Position numbers and translations under genes: made by a program. A stretch of 32,712 bases of DNA from an uncultured Anaerotruncus sp. GTDB taxonomy: Bacteria > Bacillota > Clostridia > Oscillospirales > CAG-272. A model generated the notes under the pieces. It searched no databases. It saw nothing but the letters and a program-made list of their open reading frames with translations, and was not told the origin of the DNA. Location of the stretch: the NCBI GenBank assembly GCA_905210995.1, contig CAJLZE010000017.1:1-32712 (forward strand). The letters run 5' to 3'. Each line of letters opens with the position of its first letter. Position 1 is the first letter of the stretch. Shown here piece by piece: positions 1 through 6,810 of the stretch.

Positions 1-800
1 TTGACCGCCACGGCCGCGATATGTATCTTTCCGCACCCGCGCGTTACGGGGGCATCCCAATCAAGACCTGCGGGAAGCACCTCGCCCTCTGCGGCTCCCG
101 CCGACGCCGCAAATCTCATCCCCGCGCGAGAGAGCGCCGATCTTATTTCTCCGAGCGTATAATATCTCTCCGCCCACTCGTCCTCCGAACGGGTATAAAG
201 CCCCGTGCCGCGCTCACTCTCGGAGAACACAGTCACGCCGAAATCGCATATCCGCGTTTCGGGATCATAATCGTTCTGCCATGCGCAAAATGTCTCGCGC
301 CCGTCGTCGGTCGTTCCCGGAAAGACGTATGCCAGCTCGCCGTATGAATCCTCAAACCGCAACCGCGTGTTGATATCGAATATGAACACGCCGCCCGGCA
401 CGAGATAATTGTGAACGTGCGAGAAGCACTCGTCAAGGTCGCCGTCCTCCGTCAGGTGATTGACCGAATCGAGGCAGCACACGACCGCCCCGACGGTACC
501 GTAAAGCTCGAAGGAGCGCATATCCTGACATAACAGGAGCACGTTCTGCCCCGCGCATCTTTCGCGTGCGATCTCAAGCATTTCGGGCGACAGATCGACG
601 CCGGTCATATCAAAGCCGCGGGCGGCAAGCTCATGCGTGAGTCTGCCCGTGCCGCACGCAAGGTCAAGCACGAGTTCGGGCTCGGCTCTTCCCTCACCGA
701 AGCGTGAAAGCCCCTTTGTGATGAAATCGGCCCACGCGGAATAATCTATATCGGCGTTCACCGCGTCGTAAATACGCGCGGCGCCGCAATACCCGCTCAT
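1..800 (-). CDS. Class I SAM-dependent methyltransferase (partial at window edge)
   Basis: The frame is open from an ATG at 798-800 to the window edge, giving 266 complete codons without a stop, so the C-terminal end is missing. The protein has a class I methyltransferase fold: motif I is LDLACGTGRLT near residue 47, followed by TGVDLSPEML (motif II, SAM ribose contact) and a PGGVFIFDIN segment after motif IV. This family moves a methyl group from S-adenosylmethionine to an unidentified acceptor in the cytoplasm. The ATG overlaps the murC stop codon as ATGA (797-800), so the two genes are very likely translationally coupled and co-transcribed. The substrate cannot be told from sequence; a small-molecule or wall-related acceptor would be only an inference from the murC neighbour. 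Confidence 0.85.
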   Translation of the reverse strand, partial: MSGYCGAARIYDAVNADIDYSAWADFITKGLSRFGEGRAEPELVLDLACGTGRLTHELAARGFDMTGVDLSPEMLEIARERCAGQNVLLLCQDMRSFELYGTVGAVVCCLDSVNHLTEDGDLDECFSHVHNYLVPGGVFIFDINTRLRFEDSYGELAYVFPGTTDDGRETFCAWQNDYDPETRICDFGVTVFSESERGTGLYTRSEDEWAERYYTLGEIRSALSRAGMRFAASAGAAEGEVLPAGLDWDAPVTRGCGKIHIAAVAV

Positions 801-2209
801 TCGGAAAGCCCTATGAGCGGGAAGAGCTTATAAATATCGCCCGCGCCCATAACGACCAGTGTATCGCCCGCACGCAGCTCGCCCGCCAAAAGCTTTGCTA
901 TATTTTCGGTGCTGCCGCCGTAAACGGCACTGCCCCCGCGCCCGTTCACCGCCGCGGCAAGCTTGGCGCCGCTCACCCCGAGATCGTCCGTCTCGCGCGC
1001 GGCATAGATATCGGCGACAACGGCACGGTCGGCGTGCGTCAGCGCCTCGGCAAAATCGTCAAACAGCTTTGCCGTGCGGCTGTATGTGTGCGACTGGAAC
1101 ACGCAGAAGAGTCTGCCGCTGCCGACGCCGCGCATCGCTTTGAGCGTCGCTCTGACCTCGGTCGGATGGTGTCCGTAGTCGTCGTACACCTCGGCGCCGC
1201 AGAATTTTCCCTTGTATTCCATGCGGCGGCGTGCGCCGGTAAAGGCGGAAAGTCCGCGCGCAACGCGCCCGGCGTCAAGACCGCAGACATCCGCCGCGGC
1301 AAATGCGGCAAGCGCATTGTATATATTGTGTGCTCCGGGAACGCTCAGCGCAACGTGCGCGGCGCACACGCCGCCGTGCATGATATCGAACGAGGCGCGT
1401 CCGGTTTCAAATACGACATTCGCCGCCGAGTAGTCGGCCGCCGGGTCGGACGCCGAGAAGGTCACACGGTTCCCCTTGTAGGTCTGTGCCGCAAGCATGA
1501 CGTTTTCGTCGTCGGCATTGATGACGGCGGTCCCCTTCTCACCGGTGAGCGCCATAAACGAGGCGAACGAGCGGCGTATCTGCTCTATGCTCGAAAAATA
1601 ATCGACATGATCCATCTCGATGTTCAGCACGACGGCGACCGTCGGGTTGAAATCAAGGAAGGAATCCATATATTCGCACGCCTCGAATATAAAGTTCTCA
1701 TCACCGCCTATGCGGTACGCTCCGCCCATCGCGGCAAGCTCGGCGCCGGAGATGACCGTCGGGTCTCCGCCGGCCTCCATAAACGCAAGAGCGCACATTG
1801 AGGTGCAGGTGCTCTTTCCGTGCATTCCGCACACACCTATGCGGCGGCGGTAGCCCGTCATGACATAGCCGAGGTAGTCGGCGCGCGAGATACACGGTAT
1901 GCCGCGCTCGCGCGCAGCTTTGTATTCGGGGTTTTCCGGCGATATCGCAACGGTGTAGACCACCGCGTCGTAGCCCGCGACGTGAGACGCGTCGTGCGAA
2001 TAGAATATCTCGATGCCGCAGTCGGCAAGGCTGCGCGTGAGCGCCGTCTCGGTGCGGTCGGAGCCGCCCGTGCGGTAGCCGCGCAGGTGCGAGATATGCG
2101 CGAGCGACGACATATTTATCCCGCCGATGCCGATAAAAAATATGCTTTTGCAGCCGGAAAGCATTCTGCCTATCTTTTCGGCTCCGTAATGTGTATTGGG
2201 TGTGGACAT
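797..2209 (-). CDS. murC: UDP-N-acetylmuramate--L-alanine ligase MurC
   Basis: MurC joins L-alanine to UDP-N-acetylmuramic acid using ATP, the first peptide step of peptidoglycan precursor synthesis in the cytoplasm. The 470 residues match the family length. The N-terminal UDP-binding Rossmann motif GIGGINMSSLAHI is at about 27-39, the ATP P-loop GMHGKST at 128-134, the Mur-ligase NIEMDH at 196-201, GAHNIYN at 292-298, DDYGHHPTE at 343-351 and the C-terminal QSHTYSRT near 372-379. All three Mur-ligase domains are therefore present. The start is the ATG at 2207-2209; no usable start lies just upstream. The SD GGAGGG sits 25 nt from it, but a strong hairpin lies between them (separate entry). 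The stop overlaps the start of the downstream methyltransferase. Confidence 0.97.
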   Translation of the reverse strand: MSTPNTHYGAEKIGRMLSGCKSIFFIGIGGINMSSLAHISHLRGYRTGGSDRTETALTRSLADCGIEIFYSHDASHVAGYDAVVYTVAISPENPEYKAARERGIPCISRADYLGYVMTGYRRRIGVCGMHGKSTCTSMCALAFMEAGGDPTVISGAELAAMGGAYRIGGDENFIFEACEYMDSFLDFNPTVAVVLNIEMDHVDYFSSIEQIRRSFASFMALTGEKGTAVINADDENVMLAAQTYKGNRVTFSASDPAADYSAANVVFETGRASFDIMHGGVCAAHVALSVPGAHNIYNALAAFAAADVCGLDAGRVARGLSAFTGARRRMEYKGKFCGAEVYDDYGHHPTEVRATLKAMRGVGSGRLFCVFQSHTYSRTAKLFDDFAEALTHADRAVVADIYAARETDDLGVSGAKLAAAVNGRGGSAVYGGSTENIAKLLAGELRAGDTLVVMGAGDIYKLFPLIGLSE

Positions 2210-2239
2210 TTCAAAACACGGACCGCAGTCCGTCCCTCC
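2210..2239 (-). promoter_or_regulatory. murC ribosome-binding region with hairpin between SD and start codon
   Basis: On the minus strand the SD GGAGGG (2234-2239) is 25 nt upstream of the murC ATG, too far for normal initiation. Between them lies a perfect 6-bp hairpin (2218-2233), ACGGAC-UGCG-GUCCGU, whose loop closed by C-G matches the very stable cUNCGg tetraloop class. Folding it would leave an effective spacing of about 8-9 nt. The bridging function is inferred; the geometry is read directly. Confidence 0.55.
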
Positions 2240-2324
2240 GGAAAAATTTATTTGATGCCGTGACGTATCGGTGCGGGTCTGTGCTTTCCGTGACGCAAAT
2301 AATCACGAAAAAAACCCGCTTTCT

Positions 2325-2353
2325 TTGAATAACCGTCACAATGGTACTATATA
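2325..2353 (+). promoter_or_regulatory. Probable sigma-A-type promoter of spoVG
   Basis: TTGAAT (2325-2330) and TATATA (2348-2353) are separated by 17 nt. An alternative -10, TATACT (2350-2355), gives a 19-nt spacer. The 5' leader would be about 120 nt and contains a small hairpin (ATGCGC 2378-2383 with GCGCAT 2390-2395). I found no comparably good promoter for murC in the opposite direction in this 274-nt divergent region. Confidence 0.5.
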
Positions 2354-2483
2354 CTAAACTTGTACAAGGGAAAAAGGATGCGCAATCGGGCGCATACCGG
2401 TTTTCCCGGCTTACGTTCATCTTATCACCGACGCCCATCTTCAGCGGTCGGGTCAATCAAGACATACGAAAGGAATTCAAACC

Positions 2484-2807
2484 ATGGAAATTACTGACAT
2501 TAAGGTTAGAAAGCTGTTCGACGACGGTCCGATGAAGGCGATCGTATCTGTCACATTTGACAACGAGCTTGCGCTTCACGACGTCAAGGTCATCAATGCG
2601 CGCGACAGATATTTTATTGTTATGCCCAGCCGCAAGAATCCCGACGAGACCTACCGTGACATCGTTCACCCCATCAACGCTCAGTTCAGAAGCAAGCTTG
2701 AGAACGCCGTGCTCGGCGCCTATCACGCAGCCGTCGAAGCCGAAAAAGCCGAAAGCGAGACTGCCGATACAGAAAAGACCGAGGAGGATGCAGCCGTTAT
2801 CGGCTGA
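2484..2807 (+). CDS. spoVG: Septation/sporulation regulator SpoVG
   Basis: SpoVG is a small conserved nucleic-acid-binding regulator, needed for spore cortex formation and proper septation in Bacillus and acting on envelope and virulence genes in other Firmicutes. The first 85 residues match the family: MEITDIKVRK, then VTFDNELALHDVKVI, then MPSRKNPDETYRDIVHPIN, then LENAVLGAYH. The protein is 107 residues, with an acidic tail after about residue 87 rich in Glu, Ala and Asp, a variable part of the family. The ATG at 2484 follows AAAGGA. It stands alone between a promoter and a strong terminator and is divergent from murC, unlike the Bacillus context next to purR/yabJ. Confidence 0.96.
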   Translation: MEITDIKVRKLFDDGPMKAIVSVTFDNELALHDVKVINARDRYFIVMPSRKNPDETYRDIVHPINAQFRSKLENAVLGAYHAAVEAEKAESETADTEKTEEDAAVIG

Positions 2808-2842
2808 TCCGATCGAAAAGAATGCATTCGGGGCATTCACGG

Positions 2843-2880
2843 AGCTGCCGCGCAAAGCGCGGCGGCTCTTTTTGTTTTTT
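2843..2880 (+). terminator. Intrinsic terminator of spoVG
   Basis: An 11-bp stem (2843-2853 with 2857-2867, one G-U pair) with an AAA loop is followed by a T-rich tract at 2869-2880. The tract runs into the stop codon of the convergent phosphoesterase gene. The stem core GCCGCGC/GCGCGGC recurs in two other terminators in this window. Confidence 0.9.
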
Positions 2881-3422
2881 CATCTGACCGTGCCGCCGCA
2901 GGCGTGCGACATGATTATCCCGTCGGGTCTTAGATCGACCACGCCGTAGCTGGGGTAGAGCCCCGTGCCGACGCTGCCGGGATTGAAAACGCAGAGCGGC
3001 TTGCCGACCGCCCTGTAGCCGAGCGACGTTCCCGTGGGAAGATATTTTTCGAACATGACGTGTGTATGCCCGAACATAAGAAGGTCTGCGTGCATATCGG
3101 CGGCATATGCCGCGGCACGCTCCCAGCCCTCCTTGACGCCGAATCTGTGACCGTGCATGATGAGTATCTTATACCCGCCGACCTCAAACATAAGCTCGCG
3201 CGGGATGCCGCCGCTCTCGGAGGCGACGGGGTGCAGATAATCCTCATAATTTCCGCGTACGCGCCAGACGGGGAGCCCGTTCGTGTCGATGCGCGAAAGA
3301 TCCGCAAGACCGTCGCCGAGATGGACTATGCCCGCGGTATCGGGGTCACTGAAATGCGTCTCGGCAGCGCGCTGCATGAGCGCAGTCCTGCCGTGAGAAT
3401 CGGAAAATACGATGAGCTTCAT
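2880..3422 (-). CDS. YfcE/MJ0936-family metallophosphoesterase
   Basis: This is a compact calcineurin-like phosphodiesterase of 180 residues. All metal-ligand motifs are visible: D8-S-H10, GD at 36-37, GN at 57-58, GH-type H89-G-H91 and GHTH at 117-120. Family members hydrolyse phosphodiesters such as bis-p-nitrophenyl phosphate with Mn or similar divalent metals; the natural substrate is usually unknown. The start ATG at 3420-3422 has only a weak purine-rich SD (GAAAG). It lies 25 nt downstream of the lipid kinase gene and probably shares its promoter. In many Firmicutes this family sits beside the XTP pyrophosphatase rdgB, which is not seen here. Confidence 0.92.
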   Translation of the reverse strand: MKLIVFSDSHGRTALMQRAAETHFSDPDTAGIVHLGDGLADLSRIDTNGLPVWRVRGNYEDYLHPVASESGGIPRELMFEVGGYKILIMHGHRFGVKEGWERAAAYAADMHADLLMFGHTHVMFEKYLPTGTSLGYRAVGKPLCVFNPGSVGTGLYPSYGVVDLRPDGIIMSHACGGTVR

Positions 3423-3447
3423 CTTTCTTTCATTTTGCGGCGCAGCG

Positions 3448-4419
3448 TCACACGCCGGCTCTCAGCTCCGCAGCGCCGTCGAGCGCGCTGCCCATAATGG
3501 CTCCGCGCGGTGCGGAAAAGAGGAATCTGCCCGGCTCAACGTCTATTTCAAGTCGGTCGAGCTCGTGTATCTCGCCGTCAACGCAGACCGCCTGCGTTTT
3601 GTCGAACTCAAACACGGCGTGGCGGCAGCTCACATATTCGCAGAGCGTGTCAGCCGTTTTTCTGTCGGGCAGCGTTCCGTCCTTATAGTATTTGACCACG
3701 GTAAGGAATTTCAGTCGCGTGACGTTCTTTACCTTTATAATATTCACCTTGCCGTCCGACAGCTCCGCCATCGGCAGCGCATCAAAGCCGCCGCCGCAGT
3801 AGGGTCCGTTTGCCACGGCGCAGAGGAGAAGACTGTAATGCTCGGGCTTGCCGCCGTCAACGCTCAGCGTAAACGCCGCACCCGGCTTGCGTATCAGCGT
3901 TTTCACCAACGCGAAGATGTATGCCAGACCGCCAGGCACCCACGGCTTGCGCTTGATGCGTGCAGCCTCCTTCACGACCTCGCAGTCGAAGCCGATATTT
4001 ATCATGTTGGCGGAATATTTCCCGTTGTATTTCACGGCGTCGATCGGCATTGCGGTGCCGTTTATCTGTGCTTCGATATCAAAATAAAGCTCTGCGGGCG
4101 TGCAACTGCGGCAGAAGTCGTTGCCCGTGCCTATCGGTATCACGCCGACCTCGGCACCGTCTATGCGTGCCGCGCCGTCAAGCACCTCGGATATCGTCCC
4201 GTCGCCGCCGCAGGCATAAAAACGGCACTTCTCGCCGTAAAACATGCCCCCCTCGGCGCACTCGCGCAGAATAAACTCCGTGGCGTCGCCCGGAGCCTGC
4301 GTTATGTATATAAAGTAGTCCGCTCCCAGTCTTTTGCACTCGGATTCCAACTTTGAACGAAGCGGAGCGATCTCGTCGCCCTTACCGGCAGCGGGATTCA
4401 GTATAAACACATGCCTCAT
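3448..4419 (-). CDS. Diacylglycerol/lipid kinase family protein (DagK/YegS/BmrU type)
   Basis: A soluble lipid kinase of 323 residues that transfers phosphate from ATP to diacylglycerol or a related lipid, returning it to the phospholipid pool. Seen: an N-terminal FILNPAAGKG motif, the nucleotide-binding GGDGT at 71-75, and IPIGTGNDF at 94-102, all diagnostic of the DAGK catalytic domain. The reading frame extends to a TTG at 4443, but the ATG at 4417-4419 is preferred because the SD AAAGG lies 10 nt upstream of it and would sit inside the longer coding version. Together with the phosphoesterase it forms a two-gene operon behind a strong promoter at 4554-4582. The exact lipid substrate is not determinable. 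Confidence 0.93.
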   Translation of the reverse strand: MRHVFILNPAAGKGDEIAPLRSKLESECKRLGADYFIYITQAPGDATEFILRECAEGGMFYGEKCRFYACGGDGTISEVLDGAARIDGAEVGVIPIGTGNDFCRSCTPAELYFDIEAQINGTAMPIDAVKYNGKYSANMINIGFDCEVVKEAARIKRKPWVPGGLAYIFALVKTLIRKPGAAFTLSVDGGKPEHYSLLLCAVANGPYCGGGFDALPMAELSDGKVNIIKVKNVTRLKFLTVVKYYKDGTLPDRKTADTLCEYVSCRHAVFEFDKTQAVCVDGEIHELDRLEIDVEPGRFLFSAPRGAIMGSALDGAAELRAGV

Positions 4420-4553
4420 GAAAATATACGCCTTTCTTGGCAATCTGCGGCGAAGACCGTGAGTATGCCGCGCCGCCGTCGGCAGCGTGCTTTTTCACAA
4501 CACCGTCGGGCACTGTACGCCCGTGCGGGATCAACACAGCAGTTCATCATTTT

Positions 4554-4582
4554 ATTATATCATTTCGGCTTCTGTTTGTCTA
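4554..4582 (-). promoter_or_regulatory. Sigma-A-type promoter for the lipid kinase operon
   Basis: On the minus strand, -35 TAGACA (4577-4582, 5 of 6 to consensus) and -10 TATAAT (4554-4559, 6 of 6) are separated by exactly 17 nt. The predicted transcript starts near 4547 and has a leader of roughly 130 nt before the ATG at 4419. Confidence 0.8.
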
Positions 4583-4588
4583 CCGTTT

Positions 4589-4615
4589 GAATTAATTTTT
4601 TGTGTTAATTAATTC
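4589..4615. repeat. AT-rich inverted repeat, candidate operator
   Basis: GAATTAATT (4589-4597) and AATTAATTC (4607-4615) are exact reverse complements around a 9-nt centre. The site abuts the -35 of the minus-strand promoter (4577-4582) and lies about 125 nt upstream of the plus-strand small-protein cluster. A dimeric regulator binding here could affect both directions; this is inferred from position only. Confidence 0.4.
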
Positions 4616-4738
4616 TTTATTTATTTTTATTAAAGCAAAGGGAGCCGTATGCGCCGCCCGAACGGCATTGCCTGTAACCCTCGCGGCTGCACGGCATATA
4701 CTGTTCATGAAGAACCGAAGAGAAGGGGGGGTATTTCA

Positions 4739-4957
4739 ATGAGACCCGACCGCAGCATACTGAGGCAGTTGCTTGCAATGGACGACGCGCAGTTGAGGCT
4801 GCTCATCGGCCGCATCGCGTCGCAGGCGGGAGTTGATATTTCGGGAGCCGACCTGAGCGCCGAGTCGCTGGCTGCCATGCGCCGCGCGGTGGACAGCGCA
4901 AGCGACGAGGAGCTTGAAGCGGTAATGGGAGAGTTCCTCGGCGGAAGCAAAAAATGA
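4739..4957 (+). CDS. Small helical protein of unknown function, first of a three-gene cluster
   Basis: This 72-residue protein is not recognised. It is charged and predicted largely helical, with no membrane segment or signal peptide, and ends FLGGSKK. The C-terminal half (SAESLAAMRRAVDSASDEELEAVMGEF) is a regular acidic amphipathic pattern. The frame stays open to a GTG-like position at 4649, but the ATG at 4739 is chosen because it follows a very strong SD (AAGGGGGG, 7-nt spacing). It is 34 nt upstream of the next gene in the same direction. The three genes probably form one operon. No function is claimed. Confidence 0.75.
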   Translation: MRPDRSILRQLLAMDDAQLRLLIGRIASQAGVDISGADLSAESLAAMRRAVDSASDEELEAVMGEFLGGSKK

Positions 4958-4991
4958 CGGCGGCAGCGCAGATGAGAGTGAGGTGATACAT

Positions 4992-5399
4992 ATGGCGGGC
5001 GAAGGTGTCGGCGGACTGGAGAGCGTGATATCAAAGCTGATGTCGGACCCGGGGCTGATGGCGACCGTGAACGCAGCCGTTGCCGGAATGAAAAGCGGCG
5101 ACGGCAGCACGTCTGCAGAGGGGAAAGAACAGAGCGAAGCGGAAGAAAAGAAAACGCCGCACGCAGGCGGCGATCAGCCGGATCTTCGGACGCTCTCGCT
5201 GCTTTCATCAATGCTCGGCGGAGGCACGGGCAGCGATCACCGTGTGCAGCGTCCGGGGAACGACGAGGAGCGCCGTAGGAGGTGCGCGTTGCTTTCGGCG
5301 CTGAAGCCGTATCTCAACAAGCACAGGTGCGAAACGATAGACTGCATGCTCGGCATCGAACGCCTCGGCGACGCACTGAAAACGGTGGGAAAGCCGTGA
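4992..5399 (+). CDS. Conserved-looking protein of unknown function, second of a three-gene cluster
   Basis: This 135-residue soluble protein is not assigned to a named family. It has a helical N-terminus (LESVISKLMSDPGLMATVNAAVAG), a low-complexity charged linker at about 35-70, and a basic C-terminal helical block (ALKPYLNKHRCETIDCMLGIERLGDALK). That last pattern resembles, from memory, short proteins scattered through Clostridia. A GTG at 4983 is possible, but the ATG at 4992 fits better because the SD GAGGTG lies 6 nt upstream and overlaps the GTG. It may interact with its neighbours; this is inferred from gene order alone. Confidence 0.75.
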   Translation: MAGEGVGGLESVISKLMSDPGLMATVNAAVAGMKSGDGSTSAEGKEQSEAEEKKTPHAGGDQPDLRTLSLLSSMLGGGTGSDHRVQRPGNDEERRRRCALLSALKPYLNKHRCETIDCMLGIERLGDALKTVGKP

Positions 5400-5458
5400 T
5401 CCGCACTAATGAGCCAAGGCGCACGACATGAGAGCCGCGAGGAAAGGAGCGTCGTATC

Positions 5459-5941
5459 ATGTACTCAAAAAACGGCGATAAAAGGGTGCCGCCGGGCATT
5501 ATACTGCCCGAGAATTACAGCGGGAACGCATTTATAAAGCAGGACGGAACGCCATCTGAGCAGCCGCGAGGTAACGGCGGCAGCGGTGCGCAGTCTGCCG
5601 AGGATAGGGGCTGTGCAACCTCCGGGTGCGGTGACCGGCAAATGTGCGAAACCGATACCGCCCGCAAAGCGGGACCGGAAAGAGCGGATGACGGTGACGC
5701 GGGGTGCGGCTGCCGCGAACGCCCGTGCGGGGACGGACACGGGATGCCCGCAGTGCCTGAATGCGGGTGTAGCGACCGGGCACCCGAAGCGAAGCCCGGC
5801 TGCGGCGCCCCGGGATTTATGAATATAAGCATCGGCACCGAGGAGCTGCTTCTGCTCGGCGTTATGGCGCTCGTTTTCTTCAGCGGAGAACACAGGGACA
5901 ACGAGCTGCTTATCTGTCTTTTGCTGATACTGCTCATCTGA
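5459..5941 (+). CDS. Cys-rich protein with hydrophobic C-terminal tail, third of a three-gene cluster
   Basis: 160 residues, no family recognised. The N-terminus has a motif around PENYSGNAF (17-25). The middle is hydrophilic, Gly-rich and Cys-rich: nine cysteines between residues 52 and 115, including two CGC motifs (83-85 and 102-104). The C-terminus has two hydrophobic stretches (about 129-141 and 149-160) separated by the charged turn GEHRDNE, which looks like a tail hairpin in a membrane. The ATG at 5459 follows AAAGGAG. The gap from the preceding gene is 59 nt. Cys-rich small proteins occur in spore coats and as metal binders; either role here is speculative. A probable terminator follows at 6014-6067. 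Confidence 0.75.
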   Translation: MYSKNGDKRVPPGIILPENYSGNAFIKQDGTPSEQPRGNGGSGAQSAEDRGCATSGCGDRQMCETDTARKAGPERADDGDAGCGCRERPCGDGHGMPAVPECGCSDRAPEAKPGCGAPGFMNISIGTEELLLLGVMALVFFSGEHRDNELLICLLLILLI

Positions 5942-6013
5942 TGCGCCTCCCGATATACAGGCGAGCATTGCGTGTCAAGCGAAAATATCACTCATATCGA
6001 CAACCGAAAACAC

Positions 6014-6067
6014 GAGTCCGAATGCTGCGGCGACAGACATCACCACGGTATTCGGGCTCTCATTTTT
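6014..6067 (+). terminator. Probable terminator of the three-gene cluster
   Basis: GAGTCCGAAT (6014-6023) pairs with ATTCGGGCTC (6050-6059), a 10-bp stem with one G-U pair and a 26-nt loop, followed by a short T-run at 6063-6067. The large loop makes it weaker than the other terminators in the window. Confidence 0.5.
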
Positions 6068-6085
6068 CGACATAATTCGACTTTT

Positions 6086-6146
6086 ATCGTGCATTTTTAT
6101 ATGATAATCGTCTTATTTAGATATATATCATAATAATATGCACGAT
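6086..6146. repeat. 61-bp AT-rich interrupted palindrome
   Basis: Two nested inverted-repeat pairs share exactly the same centre (6116): ATCGTGCAT (6086-6094) with ATGCACGAT (6138-6146), and TATGATA (6100-6106) with TATCATA (6126-6132), with symmetric mismatches between. It could be a cruciform, a large operator or a replication/segregation-type binding site. It lacks the T-tract expected of a terminator. Confidence 0.6.
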
Positions 6147-6711
6147 TTATTTGAAATATCGACCCAAAAAACGTCGGACGAGAAGCGCCCCACGCACGTT
6201 TGCGCGCTCCGAACGCATTGCCGCAATGATATTCTTATTCGTCGTACCGCGCATGACAGAGAGCGCAGCACGGCACGGCATTCCGTCACCGTTCCGGATA
6301 TGTCGGCAGAAGTCTCTGCACTCGCAAAAGCGGGACACTGCGTCTTATATCCTGCCCGGGCACGAGCTCACGCCGCGCATTCGTATGCCGTACGCAAGGG
6401 CTCGGCGCAAGTCCTGAGCCTCTGCGTAACATCTTTGATACAACTGCATCAGCCGTACGTTCGCCGTCTTTTAAAATCAGCACACGTGCTTTATTCGCCC
6501 ATACCGCGTCAACGGATCTGCCCGCGCAGCACCGCCTGCATCCGGTCACGTGCGTCTCTCCCGCGTGGCGTCACAACGCGTATCCTTCACCGTTCCATCA
6601 TCGCGCAACCGCAGGTTTTCCCCCATCGGATGTTAGCCGGCGCGGATGTTTCTCCTCCCTGCCCGACCGCTTCACGTGGGCGGCACAGCGCCTTCCGCTC
6701 TGCACCGGGAC

Positions 6712-6746
6712 ACAAAAAACGGCTGCCGCGCTTTTGCGCGGCAGCC
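6712..6746 (-). terminator. Intrinsic terminator of the solute-binding protein gene
   Basis: On the minus strand a perfect 11-bp GC-rich stem (6736-6746 with 6721-6731) with a four-base loop is followed by a T-run (complement of 6712-6719). It lies about 65 nt past the stop codon at 6811. Confidence 0.92.
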
Positions 6747-6810
6747 CCATGGGATATCGGGAGCAAATCCGGTCGGGACCGGTGCATCCTCCCGAAATAT
6801 TCGATTTAGG

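Larger units (their letters stand above)
4420..4738. other. Divergent intergenic region (319 nt)
   Basis: This gene-free stretch holds the leader and promoter of the lipid kinase operon and, on the plus strand, the upstream region of the small-protein cluster. Between 4589 and 4615 lies a perfect 9-bp AT-rich inverted repeat (GAATTAATT / AATTAATTC, 9-nt spacer) just upstream of the kinase -35. I see no confident sigma-A promoter reading rightward; a sporulation sigma factor is possible but not supported by a motif I can defend. Confidence 0.6.
5942..6711. other. Gene-free region of about 770 nt
   Basis: No credible coding sequence is seen on either strand. The longest open frame (6138-6809, plus) is Arg/Ser/His-rich with no family resemblance and no SD, and minus-strand frames are broken every 60-90 codons. 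The left part (6060-6160) is strongly AT-rich and holds the terminator and a 61-bp symmetric palindrome. The right part (6161-6710) has ordinary GC but no strong local hairpins or T-tracts. A decayed gene on the minus strand is possible: short protein-like patches appear in different frames, for example around 6350-6470. A non-coding RNA cannot be excluded. I do not recognise any known RNA family. Confidence 0.6.

Noticed and set aside
6138..6809. 223-codon open frame on the plus strand in the gene-free region
   Set aside because: Composition is Arg/Ser/His-heavy with no domain pattern, there is no SD, and it runs through the terminator and into the end of the opposite gene.
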